Shown here in pieces: positions 10,501 through 19,223 of a stretch of 64,000 bases of DNA. Position 1 is the first letter of the stretch. Each line of letters begins with the position of its first letter. This DNA comes from Nibrella saemangeumensis. Its GTDB lineage: Bacteria > Bacteroidota > Bacteroidia > Cytophagales > Spirosomataceae. The stretch spans positions 372,001 to 436,000 of the forward strand of contig NZ_BAABHD010000022.1 of assembly GCF_039541915.1 (NCBI RefSeq), in the 5' to 3' direction. Under the pieces are notes generated by a model. It made no database searches, was not told where the DNA came from, and was given only the letters and a program-made list of their open reading frames with translations. Position numbers and translations under genes: made by a program.

Positions 10501-11621
10501 TAGTACTTGGTCAAGAGGTCAGTATGAAAATTGATGGTATAAGGTTTCGACTGAAATAAGGGTTCCCGCAGGTTTATATAGACCAGGCCGTAGCCGATGG
10601 TGCCGATCCAGAGCCCTTCGGAGCGGTCGATGAGCATACTGGCCATGAGCTGAAAATATCCTTTTCCGGCCTGTGCAATACCCTGGGGTTCCCAGTCTAC
10701 TTCTTCCAGTGTTTGCGGATTCCGAAACCGGTAGAGTTGCCGGTCGTTATAAATATAGCTGTACCCCTGATGATCGTTGGTTATGGCACTGACCCGGCCA
10801 ATATTATCTGTACCAAAATGATTCACCTTGATACTGCTGGGGAGTGACGCCGAAGGCGAGGCCGGCAGGCTGATATCCCACTCGGGGCGGTTCTGTTTGG
10901 ATAGCACCAGAACCCGGTTTTTCATACCAAGCACCAGACGTCCGTCGGGCCGGCGGGCGAGGCTAAAAACGGTCTGCCGGCTGTCGCCCGGCAACGCAAG
11001 CCGGCCAAAACGGGTCTCGCCCGGTTTACGGCGAAACAATCCCCCGTCGGTTGCGGCCCACACGGTTCGGTCGGTGTCCTGCCAGAAGGCATTTACCCCC
11101 TGATCTGGCTCCGGCGACAGGGAATGGAGCGTCAGGTGCTTTTGATCGGGTGAGATGTACCCAAAGCCGTGCGGCCGTACATCCAGCCACATACCACCGT
11201 CGGCATCCGGGTACAGGCAGTTGCTTTCGGCTTTAGTGTCCTGTATTTGCTGCAGGCGGGGGATAGTAACCGGCCGGAAACGGCCAGTTTCATACTCCAT
11301 CACCGCCAGTTGATGGGATTCGCTCTTCACCCAAAGCCGGTGCCGGGCATCCTGGACAACCATCCGTACATTGTTGAACGGTAAGGAAGTTGAGTCGCCG
11401 GGGATATGCCGGTAGACCGTAAACGTATGGCCATCGTAGCGGCACAAGCCATCTTTAGTAGCGAGCCAGATAAAGCCCCGGTGGTCCTGGATCAGGCTGG
11501 GAATAAAACCCTGAGGGAGTCCGCTGCGGGTATCGAGCAGCCGCGCCGAATGAAAGCGTATCGGACTTTTCGCCAGGCTGGTATAGCTAAGCACCAGCCA
11601 TAACCACCATACGTGCCTCAT
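7593..11621 (-). CDS. Hybrid two-component system (HTCS) sensor-regulator, complete
   Basis: This inner-membrane one-protein phosphorelay has 1342 residues. The layout is: a signal peptide (about 1-18), two Reg_prop propellers in the periplasm (about 25-650), a Y_Y_Y domain (about 690-768), a membrane segment (about 771-793), HisKA with phospho-acceptor His832 in THEFRTPL, HATPase_c with N box NLLSNALKF, DTGVGIG and GTGIGLAL, a receiver with Asp1141 (SDVMMP) and Lys1193, and an AraC-type helix-turn-helix at the C terminus (about 1230-1335). All catalytic motifs are intact. It is divergent from the NHL-repeat T9SS protein at 11873 and paralogous to the HTCS at 1-3132. HTCS proteins normally sense oligosaccharides and activate polysaccharide-utilisation genes. 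No such genes adjoin here, so the ligand is open. Confidence 0.95.
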   Translation of the reverse strand: MRHVWWLWLVLSYTSLAKSPIRFHSARLLDTRSGLPQGFIPSLIQDHRGFIWLATKDGLCRYDGHTFTVYRHIPGDSTSLPFNNVRMVVQDARHRLWVKSESHQLAVMEYETGRFRPVTIPRLQQIQDTKAESNCLYPDADGGMWLDVRPHGFGYISPDQKHLTLHSLSPEPDQGVNAFWQDTDRTVWAATDGGLFRRKPGETRFGRLALPGDSRQTVFSLARRPDGRLVLGMKNRVLVLSKQNRPEWDISLPASPSASLPSSIKVNHFGTDNIGRVSAITNDHQGYSYIYNDRQLYRFRNPQTLEEVDWEPQGIAQAGKGYFQLMASMLIDRSEGLWIGTIGYGLVYINLREPLFQSKPYTINFHTDLLTKYYNLKPAEIPERLQIAYSYNIRYVPQPDNSLWISSRGSIYHYRPNTRTFELLEPADDPTTRHAHGGFGTLTLTTDRQGVLWGFKDSYLFSCRPTTRQWQFIRVSPPPSEWLDMVVDDQTCWVSTAGSGLWAYDRRTGRTRWYRQSASPTSLPSDNLLSLVQDPKQPDLLWIATAGAGMCQFNKRTGACTRYSTQTGLPNDVVYCIIPDEAGLLWLSTNTGICRFDPVTRQVIPFYAEDGLQGNEFNRFHGLRMPNGTIYMGGVDGSTWFSPRSIQQLDNYQPAVSLTELWVNNQLVEPKSTGSLLRQTVNETERITLPYNQNFINLGFAAMQYNNPSAIRYRYQLENYTDDWVPAGESRTAVFTGLPPGEYAFRVNATNTLGVWSPHVKTLRITIRPPWWATWWAYLGYALLAVGALYGFIRYRLQQTRLQQEALFQRREAEQLRAVDELKTRFFSNITHEFRTPLSLILAPAETLEQEADIPVPARRKLAGTIHRNADQLLRLINQLLDLAKLEAKAMTVSLSRGNLGTFLSSLAEPFQPKAKQKSIRLQVDITPTPEESWFDQEKLERIVYNLLSNALKFTPANGEVYLTAHQTSGQLALTVRDTGVGIGPEQLPYIFDRFYQGDTSVRRLYQGTGIGLALVKELVDLLNGEVQVSSEPGKGTSFVVRIPILTHAPEGLPTLPESVVLPPLQPESIVALSGKDRANAPDPATLAKGPMILLAEDNTELGDFMESLLRQADYRVWRADNGEDALEIARTNIPDLIVSDVMMPRMDGFELCEHLKQDECTNHIGVLLLTARSAPDSRLTGLRQGADDYITKPFRAEELLLRIQNRLTYQQRLREHLRQTLTADVVPNQLADPFLQRVYNILGRHLDNSTFGVDQLAEELGVGRTSLYRKLKGVSDLSPNELIRNYRLQRAVELLKAGQGISETAYAVGFESPQYFATCFKDLYDCTPSAYVAKWSEKSVE

Positions 11622-11718
11622 AGATCAACCAGGATTTTGCTAAGTAAAACTGACAATAAAAGTCCGGAGTTTTATGAACGTAATCGCAACCTGAAAGCCG
11701 TGCAATCGGCCCCTATCA

Positions 11719-11748
11719 GCAATATACGAAAGTTTTGGCCGAAACAAC
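11719..11748 (-). promoter_or_regulatory. Candidate promoter of the second HTCS gene
   Basis: On the minus strand TTG (11747-11745) is followed after 18 bases by TATATTGC (11726-11719), which partly resembles the Bacteroidota -33/-7 pattern. The corresponding element upstream of the first HTCS is TATCTTAC, and both are preceded by TCG. Pattern match only. Confidence 0.3.
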
Positions 11749-11779
11749 CCCGTAAGTAGATTCCTGTATTTCAGCCAGT

Positions 11780-11845
11780 GGTACAATTTTGAACAACTCT
11801 GGAACGCGTTTGAACGCCCTTCTGCGGTCGGAACGGGACCTTTAG
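11780..11845 (+). promoter_or_regulatory. Putative HTCS operator: phased GAAC direct repeats (copy B)
   Basis: GAAC cores begin at 11791, 11802, 11812 and 11831, with spacings of 11, 10 and 19. They therefore lie on nearly one face of the helix with one position skipped. The whole block aligns without gaps to 3265-3330, including TTTGAACGCCCTT and the terminal ACCTTTAG, which is 27 bases before the ATG at 11873. Flanking sequence does not align as well, so the block looks selectively kept. Binding by the adjacent HTCS is inferred. Confidence 0.62.
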
Positions 11846-11872
11846 TCTGTTCTTTAACATTTTTTTATCGCT

Positions 11873-14800
11873 ATGAACAGACAATTTACTTCCTCCCGGC
11901 CGGCCGGTCGACTCGGTTCTTTTAACCTCAAGCATTTCTTATTATGCGTATTTCTGCTGGGGTGGCTATTCAGCATTCCTTGCGGTGTTTCTGCTCAGAT
12001 TATCAGTACCTTTGTCGGTGGAGGAGTTGGGGACGGAGTAATCGCTACAGGTGCCGTAATAAACAATCCAACCGGCGTAGCGGCAGATGCCTTCGGAAAC
12101 ATATACATCGCCGACAAGGGAAATCACCGTATACGCAAAGTAGATGCCAGCAATGGAACCATCAGTACCATTGCTGGTACAGGAGTACCTGGCTTCAGTG
12201 GTGATGGCGGATACGCTACCAGTGCTCAACTGAATAATCCAATCGGTGTGGCGATAGATGGCGCTGGTAATCTCTATATCGCGGATAATGCCAACCATCG
12301 CATTCGTAAGGTTAGCACCTGCGGTATTATTACCACCGTAGCGGGCACGGGTACGGCTGACTTTGGGGGTGATGGCGGAAATGCCACGCAGGCGACACTG
12401 AACGGACCTGTAGGCGTTGCCTTGGACATAGACGGTAACATGTTCATTTCCGACATCAATAATGGACGTATCCGCAAGGTCAACACTAGTGGTATTATCA
12501 GCACGGTAGCCGGTGGAGGCACTACACTCGCTGATGGAATAGAGGCCACGACTGCCAAGCTGCAAAGCCCTTCAGGGATTGCTCTTGACGCTACTGGAAA
12601 TCTCTTCATCGCCGATCAAGTCAATAACCGCATTCGTAAAGTCAATCCGAGTGGAATTATCAGTACTGTAGCCGGTAGTGCACCGTTTACGCCTGGTTTC
12701 AGCGGTGACGGTGGAAGCGCTACCAGTGTACGCCTATTCTACCCGATAGGTTTAGCTGTCGATGAAGCTGGCAATGTTTTTTTTGCCGACTATGGTAATG
12801 AGCGTATTCGTATGGTCAATACCAGCGGGATCATCAGTACCATAGCTGGTGGTGGCAGTAGTACTGGTGATGAAACAGCTGCGACCAGTGTAAGCCTGGC
12901 AGGCCCTACCGCCGTAGCTATTAATGGAACCGGGAGACTGCTTATTGCAGAGTTAGATAATAACCGAATACGCAGGTTTACCATTGGTGGTATAATTAGT
13001 ACGGTTGCCGGTAATGGCAGCACTACGTTTGGGGGAGATGGGGGCAGTGCTGTTGAGACCATTTTAAACAGTCCGGTTGCCATAGCCGCCGATGCCGCCG
13101 GTAACTTCTTTATTGCGGATGGAGCGAACAATCGAATCCGTAAGGTAAACGTGAGCGATGGTACCATCAGCACCGTAGCTGGTACGGGATCAGCCACCGC
13201 CAGTGGTGATGGAGGCAGTGCGCTCAATGCCGGGCTGAGACCAAGCGGTCTGGCTTTCGATGCCGCTGGTAACCTGTACATTGCTGAGCGGTTCAACCAC
13301 CGTATTCGCAAAGTCACAATCGATGGAATCATTAGCACAGTGGCGGGCACCGGAACAGCCGGTTTCTTGGGTGATAACGGACTCGCTACCAGTGCCCGAC
13401 TAAATGAGCCGCTGGCCATTGCGGTGGATGGTGCCGGTAACCTCTACATTGCCGACCGGGCAAATAACCGCATTCGTAAAGTTGATAAAGATGGATTCAT
13501 CAGTACCATAGCCGGTACAGGGACAGCTGGCTTCAGCGGTGATGGGGACAAGGCCAAATTGGCTCAATTAAACAAACCTAATAATGTAGCGGTGGATGGT
13601 GCCGGTAATTTGTACTTCTCCGATGATGCTAACAATCGTATTCGCAAGATTAATGCCGATGGAGCCATCAGCACTGTAGTCGGAAATGGAACAGGTGGAT
13701 TTGGTGGAGATGGCGGAGAGGCCCTTAGTGCAAGTCTTCACAGCCCTTATGGGGTTGCGATAGATGCGTTAGGGAATATATTTATTGCCGATCTGCAAAA
13801 TCACCGCATCCGCAAAGTTCTGATCCATAATAACAGGATCAGCACCGTAGCGGGTAAAGGTGGGCCTTCATTCAGTGGTGATGGTGGAGCAGCGACTAGT
13901 GCGAATATCAACCAGCCAACGGGAGTATTCGTTGATGCCGCCGGTAATCTCTTTATTGCTGACAGGCTTAACAATCGTATCCGCAAAGTTACAGTGGGTC
14001 CAGCTCCGACAATTATCATAGGGACAATTCCAGGTATATGTCCGGGCTCAGCCTCCTTCCAGATTCCATTTACCAACACCACCAACGATCCTGATCAGTA
14101 TCGGGTAACGGGTGTGGGTATCAACAATGAGCAAACCGGTAGTTTGTCGGGTTCGTCAGGAGTTATCACCGTTAATATTGATCCAACCACATTTACAGGG
14201 AGCTATACCCTGCTGGTTAGCAATACTACTACCGGTGCTATTTCCTCTCCTATTTCCGGTAGTGTGGCTATAGAGCATTCGCTTGCTGCTGTTACCAGTA
14301 TTGTAACCGGTACTAATCCGCAGGCGATTTCTACTCCGTTTGCGATTACGGCTACGGTAAGTAGTCCGGGAAACAACGAAAGCGTTACCGTTAACTGGGG
14401 AGACGGGACTTCCTCCGTGGCGAGTGTTTTGCCGGACGGGAGAGTTTCTGCGACGCGTAGTTATTCGGCTGCGGGTGTGTACGTAATCCAAATTACTGCC
14501 AAAAACGTTTGCGGAGTAACTGTACCCGAAACGTTTAAATATGCAGTGGTGTACGACCCCAGCGCTGGATTTGTCACCGGTGGCGGCTGGATTAACTCGC
14601 CAGCCGGGGCCTATAGTGACAATCCGGCCTTGACGGGCGTAGCCACCTTTGGCTTTGTAGCAAGGTACCAGAAGGGGGCCACCAAACCAACCGGTAACAC
14701 TGATTTTCAGTTTGAGGCCGGGGCGCTTAGCTTTAAGAGTACAGCCTATGAATGGCTGACGGTGGCCGGTGCCAGAGCCCAGTTTAAAGGAACGGGTACC

Positions 14801-15313
14801 ATCAACGGGGCGGATATCTATAGCTTTATGCTGACGGCCGTTGATGGACAAGTCAACGGGGGCGGTAATAAAGATAAATTTCGGATCAAGATCTGGAACG
14901 GGGCTGGTGTGTTCTATGATAACAAGATGGGTGCAACAGATGACTACGACATAACGCAGGATAACAATCTGCTAATTGGTGGCGGGTCTATTATGGTGCA
15001 TACTACTGACAGCAAAAAAGCACGGGAGGGACTGGAGCCGGTGCTGACGGCAGATGCCCTGGTGCTCCGCAACTATCCGAATCCGGTCGAAGGACAGACT
15101 AGCATCGAATTCATGCTGCCGCAGGGGGGCGCGTACTCGCTGGATATTCAGGATTTGAAAGGGGCACTGGTGCGGCACCTAAAGGCCGGACAGGCACAGG
15201 CAGGTGAGGTACAGCAGGTGAACTGGGAAGCCCGGCAGAAACCAGCCGGATTGTACATTGGACGACTCACAACGGAGCATGGGGTTAAAGCGATCAGGAT
15301 GCTGGTGAAGTAA
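11873..15313 (+). CDS. T9SS-secreted NHL-repeat beta-propeller protein with PKD domain
   Basis: The 1146-residue exported protein has a signal peptide ending GVSAQ, then about fourteen NHL-type repeats (about 42-706). Most have the form NLYIADxxNxRIRKV followed by GxISTVAGTG, enough for two or more propellers. A PKD-like domain follows (about 809-896, NWGDGTSS), then a region starting GFVTGGGWI (about 899-1042) that resembles the post-COAP-1 family, then a T9SS type A sorting domain (NYPNPVEG to the end). NHL propellers usually mediate binding. No catalytic residues were recognised. The ATG at 11873 matches the start context of the T9SS gene at 3362. It is divergent from the HTCS at 7593-11621 and followed by a strong terminator, so it is probably monocistronic and HTCS-controlled. 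Confidence 0.88.
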   Translation: MNRQFTSSRPAGRLGSFNLKHFLLCVFLLGWLFSIPCGVSAQIISTFVGGGVGDGVIATGAVINNPTGVAADAFGNIYIADKGNHRIRKVDASNGTISTIAGTGVPGFSGDGGYATSAQLNNPIGVAIDGAGNLYIADNANHRIRKVSTCGIITTVAGTGTADFGGDGGNATQATLNGPVGVALDIDGNMFISDINNGRIRKVNTSGIISTVAGGGTTLADGIEATTAKLQSPSGIALDATGNLFIADQVNNRIRKVNPSGIISTVAGSAPFTPGFSGDGGSATSVRLFYPIGLAVDEAGNVFFADYGNERIRMVNTSGIISTIAGGGSSTGDETAATSVSLAGPTAVAINGTGRLLIAELDNNRIRRFTIGGIISTVAGNGSTTFGGDGGSAVETILNSPVAIAADAAGNFFIADGANNRIRKVNVSDGTISTVAGTGSATASGDGGSALNAGLRPSGLAFDAAGNLYIAERFNHRIRKVTIDGIISTVAGTGTAGFLGDNGLATSARLNEPLAIAVDGAGNLYIADRANNRIRKVDKDGFISTIAGTGTAGFSGDGDKAKLAQLNKPNNVAVDGAGNLYFSDDANNRIRKINADGAISTVVGNGTGGFGGDGGEALSASLHSPYGVAIDALGNIFIADLQNHRIRKVLIHNNRISTVAGKGGPSFSGDGGAATSANINQPTGVFVDAAGNLFIADRLNNRIRKVTVGPAPTIIIGTIPGICPGSASFQIPFTNTTNDPDQYRVTGVGINNEQTGSLSGSSGVITVNIDPTTFTGSYTLLVSNTTTGAISSPISGSVAIEHSLAAVTSIVTGTNPQAISTPFAITATVSSPGNNESVTVNWGDGTSSVASVLPDGRVSATRSYSAAGVYVIQITAKNVCGVTVPETFKYAVVYDPSAGFVTGGGWINSPAGAYSDNPALTGVATFGFVARYQKGATKPTGNTDFQFEAGALSFKSTAYEWLTVAGARAQFKGTGTINGADIYSFMLTAVDGQVNGGGNKDKFRIKIWNGAGVFYDNKMGATDDYDITQDNNLLIGGGSIMVHTTDSKKAREGLEPVLTADALVLRNYPNPVEGQTSIEFMLPQGGAYSLDIQDLKGALVRHLKAGQAQAGEVQQVNWEARQKPAGLYIGRLTTEHGVKAIRMLVK

Positions 15314-15337
15314 TCTTAATACCAGCAAAGAGTCGGT

Positions 15338-15386
15338 AAAAGCAAAAAGGCTATTCACCTGCCGGGTGGGTAGCCTTTTTGCTTTT
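15338..15386 (+). terminator. Rho-independent terminator
   Basis: A long stem pairs AAAAGCAAAAAGGCTA with TAGCCTTTTTGCTTTT around a CCTGCCGGGTGGG loop region. It follows the NHL-repeat gene and separates it from the lactate-type cluster. Confidence 0.88.
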
Positions 15387-15476
15387 GTGCCGAAAAGGGG
15401 GTAGTTTAAGACCAGTTTGCTCTTATAGTAACAATACCATTTTATCGATAAAAAAGACTATTTGCCTGACCCTGCT

Positions 15477-16649
15477 ATGAACGTAATTAAAACTGGTTTG
15501 CTACTGATCTGTGGTGCGTTACTGCTGCTGACCACCCCGGCGTGGGTAGTTGTCAAACAAGGAAATCCATCAACGCTTTCCGACAAACCTGCCCCCAGGG
15601 TAAAACGCTATCTATATGTGGTGACCCCTGGTGTCCGGAACTACCTGGGTTACGGCGGTCATGGTATTCAGGTGTTCGACATCGACAATAATCACCGCTT
15701 TGTCAAGTTCATTCCGACCGGTGGCTTGCGGAAAGACGGAACCCCGTCCAACGTCAAAGGCGTGGATATCAGCTTGGCTACCAACTGCATTTATATCAGC
15801 ACCCTGGAGGCCCTGCAGTGCATCGACCTGACCACCGAGAAGCTTGTGTGGGAGAAACAATATGAAGGCGGGGTGGACCGGATCTCTATTTCGCCGGATG
15901 GCAAGATCATCTACATGCCTTCCCTGGAAAAAGAGTTCTGGACGGTAGTGGACGCCAAAACCGGCGACATCATCAGCAAGATTGTGACCAATTCCGGCGC
16001 ACACAATACCATATACGGTCCCGATGGCAACTTCGTTTACCTGGCCGGCCTGAAATCGACTTACCTGAACGTAGCCGATACCAAAACGCATACCGTAACC
16101 AAACAGGTTGGCCCTTTCAGTGCGGATATTCGGCCGTTTACCATCAATGGTTCCCAGACGCTGGTGTACGTCAATGTCAACGGCCTGCTGGGCTTTGAAG
16201 TAGGCGACCTGGTCACGGGCAAGAAACTGCACCGGGTGCAGGTGCAGGGCTTCAATATCGGGGAAGTAAAACGTCATAGCTGTCCAAGCCACGGCATTGC
16301 GCTAACTCCCGACGAGCGGGAACTGTGGCTATGCGACGGGGCTAACAACCGGGTGCATGTATTTGATAACACGGTAATGCCGCCGGTTCAGCGCACCACC
16401 ATTCAGGTGAGAGACATGCCCGGTTGGATTACCTTCAGCGCCGACGGGAAATATGCTTATCCGTCAACCGGCGACATCATCGACGTAAAAACCCGCAAAA
16501 TCATTACTACGCTCGAAGACCAGCACTATAACAGTGTTCAGAGCGAGAAAATGGTGGAAATTCACTTCAGCGGCAAGAAACCTGTTTTTGCCGGGGATCA
16601 ATTTGGCATTGGACAGGTAAAGCAAAAGCAGGTAGCCTCCCGCAACTAA
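15477..16649 (+). CDS. Exported YncE-like beta-propeller protein
   Basis: The 390-residue protein has an N-terminal signal peptide (hydrophobic LLLICGALLLL). Seven-bladed YncE/YVTN-type propeller repeats follow, with motifs such as DRISISPDGKIIY, YGPDGNFVYLAG, GIALTPDERELWLCDGANN and ITFSADGKYAYPS. An in-frame TTG at 15462 would add five residues. ATG 15477 is preferred. The gene lies only 36 bases before the permease gene and may lead the operon. Its role is not known. Because it is secreted and sits with a 2-hydroxyacid oxidation operon, it could be a periplasmic binding or redox accessory, but no haem or quinone ligand motif was seen. Confidence 0.8.
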   Translation: MNVIKTGLLLICGALLLLTTPAWVVVKQGNPSTLSDKPAPRVKRYLYVVTPGVRNYLGYGGHGIQVFDIDNNHRFVKFIPTGGLRKDGTPSNVKGVDISLATNCIYISTLEALQCIDLTTEKLVWEKQYEGGVDRISISPDGKIIYMPSLEKEFWTVVDAKTGDIISKIVTNSGAHNTIYGPDGNFVYLAGLKSTYLNVADTKTHTVTKQVGPFSADIRPFTINGSQTLVYVNVNGLLGFEVGDLVTGKKLHRVQVQGFNIGEVKRHSCPSHGIALTPDERELWLCDGANNRVHVFDNTVMPPVQRTTIQVRDMPGWITFSADGKYAYPSTGDIIDVKTRKIITTLEDQHYNSVQSEKMVEIHFSGKKPVFAGDQFGIGQVKQKQVASRN

Positions 16650-16685
16650 TTCGCCTTTTTTCTAACCCTTCTCCATAAAGCTGCC

Positions 16686-18464
16686 ATGAAGTGGACGCAA
16701 CTGGTAAACCCGCTCGACAATATTGCTTTATCAGCTTTAGTGGCGGTCGCCCCCATCCTGTTTATCTTCTGGGCGCTCATCATTCGCCGGATGAAAGGGT
16801 ATAAGGCCAGTCTGCTGACGCTGCTTTTGGCGTTGCTGCTGGCCATTTTTGTGTACAACATGCCGGTTTACCTGGCGGTGATGTCGGCGGTACACGGTGC
16901 CTTGTACGGCCTGTTTCCTATCTGCTGGATTATCATCGGGGCCGTTTTTCTATACAACATTACCGTACAGAGCGGGCAGTTTGAGATCATCAAAAGTTTT
17001 ATGGCTTCGGTGACCACCGACCGCCGGTTGCAGGCGCTGCTGATCGCGTTTTCGTTCGGGGCGTTTCTCGAAGGGGCCGCTGGCATGGGGGCACCCGTGG
17101 CCATTACGGCGGCTATGCTGGTGGGTCTGGGCTTCAATCCGCTGTATGCTGCCGGTATCTGCCTGATCTCGAATACCGCGCCGGTGGCGTTTGGGGCGGT
17201 GGGTACGCCGATTATTATTGCCGCTCAGGTGTCGGATCTGCCCGATATGGCCATTTCGCAAATGGTGGGCCGCACGCTACCCATCCTGTCGGTGGTGGTG
17301 CCGCTGTATCTGGTGGTGATTATGGCGGGTTTTCGCAAATCAATGGAGGTGCTGCCGGCCATTCTGGTGTCGGGTATCTCCTTTGCCTTCTTTCAATGGC
17401 TGACAGCTAATTACCTGGGACCGATGCTGCCGGATGTGATTGCCGGCCTGGCCTCCATCATCTGCCTGACGGTATTACTGCGGTACTGGAAACCTAAAGC
17501 GAACTGGCGCTTTCAGGAGGAGCCTCCGCAAACGATTGAAACCAGCCGGCGTTATTCGGCCGGGCAGGTGCTGCGGGCCTGGTCGCCGTTTCTGATGATG
17601 ACCATCATGATTATTGCCTGGGGCCTGCAGCCGGTGCGGGATGCGCTGAATTTTGTTGGCCAGTTGAAATTTTACGTCCCCGGTTTGCAGGATGGACTGC
17701 TGAAAGCCGATGGCAGCCCGCTGGTGATCAAGCCTTTTGACTTGAACTATCTCTCCAATTCCGGAACGGCCCTGCTGCTGACGGGCATTATCTCCCTGCC
17801 GCTGGTGGGCATGAGTTTCCGGGAAGGGGCGAAAGTGTACCTGATGACGCTGAACCAGTTGAAGTTTCCCATCATCACGGTAGCCTCGGTAGTAGGTTTT
17901 GCGTTTGTGGCCAACAACTCCGGCATGTCGATTACCATGGCCATGGTGCTGGCGAGTACGGGCGTTCTGTTTCCGTTCTTTTCACCGATGCTAGGCTGGC
18001 TGGGGGTGTTTCTGACCGGTTCTGATACCTCCTCCAACGCCTTGTTCTGTAAGCTACAGCACACGTCGGCCACCGCCATCGGCATTGATCCGGTGGTGAC
18101 GGTAGCGGCCAATGCCTCGGGTGGGGTAACGGGTAAGATGATCTCCCCACAGTCCATTGCGGTGGGTGCGGCTTCGGTGGGGCTGGTGGGGCAGGAGTCG
18201 GCAATTTTCCGGTTTACGGTGAAGCACAGCTTTATCATGCTGTTTGTAATCTGTGTGATTACCATGCTTCAGGCTTACGTCATCACCTGGATTATTCCTG
18301 CGTATCAGGTAGTTGAAACGGCAGCTAAAACGGTGGCTACTGATCTGACTACCGGCTTTGCCTATCTGTTGTTGCTGACTGCGGTGATGCTTATGCTGGC
18401 GCTGATGGTTTACCTGCTCAACCGCCGGCAAACCAAAGATTCCGTAGCAACGCTTAATTCTTAA
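16686..18464 (+). CDS. lctP: L-lactate/glycolate permease family transporter
   Basis: This 592-residue multi-spanning inner-membrane protein belongs to the LctP family (LldP and GlcA in E. coli, 550-560 residues). Family features include the N-terminal motif FPICWIIIGAVFLYN, GAFLEGAAGMGAPVAI, the NNSGMSITMAMVLASTG segment and FLTGSDTSSNALF, with the long hydrophobic helices expected for a proton symporter. LldP and GlcA both carry lactate and glycolate, so sequence alone does not settle the substrate. It lies directly upstream of LutABC-like genes (21-base gap), which supports 2-hydroxyacid uptake. The C-terminal extension is a further membrane helix. Confidence 0.93.
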   Translation: MKWTQLVNPLDNIALSALVAVAPILFIFWALIIRRMKGYKASLLTLLLALLLAIFVYNMPVYLAVMSAVHGALYGLFPICWIIIGAVFLYNITVQSGQFEIIKSFMASVTTDRRLQALLIAFSFGAFLEGAAGMGAPVAITAAMLVGLGFNPLYAAGICLISNTAPVAFGAVGTPIIIAAQVSDLPDMAISQMVGRTLPILSVVVPLYLVVIMAGFRKSMEVLPAILVSGISFAFFQWLTANYLGPMLPDVIAGLASIICLTVLLRYWKPKANWRFQEEPPQTIETSRRYSAGQVLRAWSPFLMMTIMIIAWGLQPVRDALNFVGQLKFYVPGLQDGLLKADGSPLVIKPFDLNYLSNSGTALLLTGIISLPLVGMSFREGAKVYLMTLNQLKFPIITVASVVGFAFVANNSGMSITMAMVLASTGVLFPFFSPMLGWLGVFLTGSDTSSNALFCKLQHTSATAIGIDPVVTVAANASGGVTGKMISPQSIAVGAASVGLVGQESAIFRFTVKHSFIMLFVICVITMLQAYVITWIIPAYQVVETAAKTVATDLTTGFAYLLLLTAVMLMLALMVYLLNRRQTKDSVATLNS

Positions 18465-18485
18465 CTCATCACCCTTAACTGAAAA

Positions 18486-19223
18486 ATGACTGTCGGTTTA
18501 TTTATACCCTGTTACGTTAACCAGCTATACCCTAAAGCGGCCATTGCGACGCTGCGTCTGTTGCAGCGGTTGGGCGTGGATGTGGTGTATCCGCCCAAAC
18601 AGACCTGCTGCGGACAGCCCATGGCCAACTCCGGTTTTGAGCACCTGACGCAGGGCTGCAACGACCGGTTTATTGAAAACTTCGCCGGGTTTGATTATAT
18701 CGTGGCTCCGTCGGCCAGTTGCGTGCTGCACGTAAAAGACCACCTGCACGCGCAGGGCAACCAGGAGGAGGCCGAGCATATCAGATCCCGCATCTATGAA
18801 CTGGTTGAGTTCTTAACCGATGTGCTGAAAGTAGAAAACCTCTCCGCCCACTTTCCACATAAAGTGGGTATTCACCAAAGCTGTCATGGTCTTCGCGGGT
18901 TGCACCTGGCTCAAATGAGCGAACTGAATGCTGAGCCTTTTTCCAAACCGGTTCACCTGCTCAATATGGTGGAGGGATTGGAACTGGTACCGCTGGACCG
19001 GCCCGACGACTGCTGCGGTTTTGGCGGCACTTTTTGCATTGCCGAAGAAGCCGTGTCGGTGAAGATGGGGAAAGACCGGGTGAAGGATCACCAGAAGAAC
19101 GGAGCCGAATACATCACCTCGGTGGACATGTCCTGCCTGATGCACCTGGAGGGTATCCTGCACCGCAACCAGAGTGCGGTGAAAGTTGTACACATTGCCG
19201 AAATCCTAAACGCTGGCTACTGA
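18486..19223 (+). CDS. lutA: LutA/LldE-type Fe-S subunit of L-lactate oxidation complex
   Basis: The 245-residue cytoplasmic protein has two cysteine-rich CCG domains (TCCGQPMANSGF near residue 39 and DDCCGFGGTFC near 175). These are the signature of heterodisulfide-reductase-type Fe-S electron carriers. B. subtilis LutA (238 residues) and E. coli YkgE are homologues. LutA, LutB and LutC together oxidise L-lactate to pyruvate. The stop codon TGA shares its last base with the ATG of lutB (TGATG), so translation is probably coupled. Confidence 0.93.
   Translation: MTVGLFIPCYVNQLYPKAAIATLRLLQRLGVDVVYPPKQTCCGQPMANSGFEHLTQGCNDRFIENFAGFDYIVAPSASCVLHVKDHLHAQGNQEEAEHIRSRIYELVEFLTDVLKVENLSAHFPHKVGIHQSCHGLRGLHLAQMSELNAEPFSKPVHLLNMVEGLELVPLDRPDDCCGFGGTFCIAEEAVSVKMGKDRVKDHQKNGAEYITSVDMSCLMHLEGILHRNQSAVKVVHIAEILNAGY

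Noticed and set aside
19034..19222. Upstream extension of the lutB frame inside lutA
   Set aside because: The ATG at 19223 overlapping the lutA stop gives the normal LutB length, and the added residues are an out-of-frame reading of lutA.
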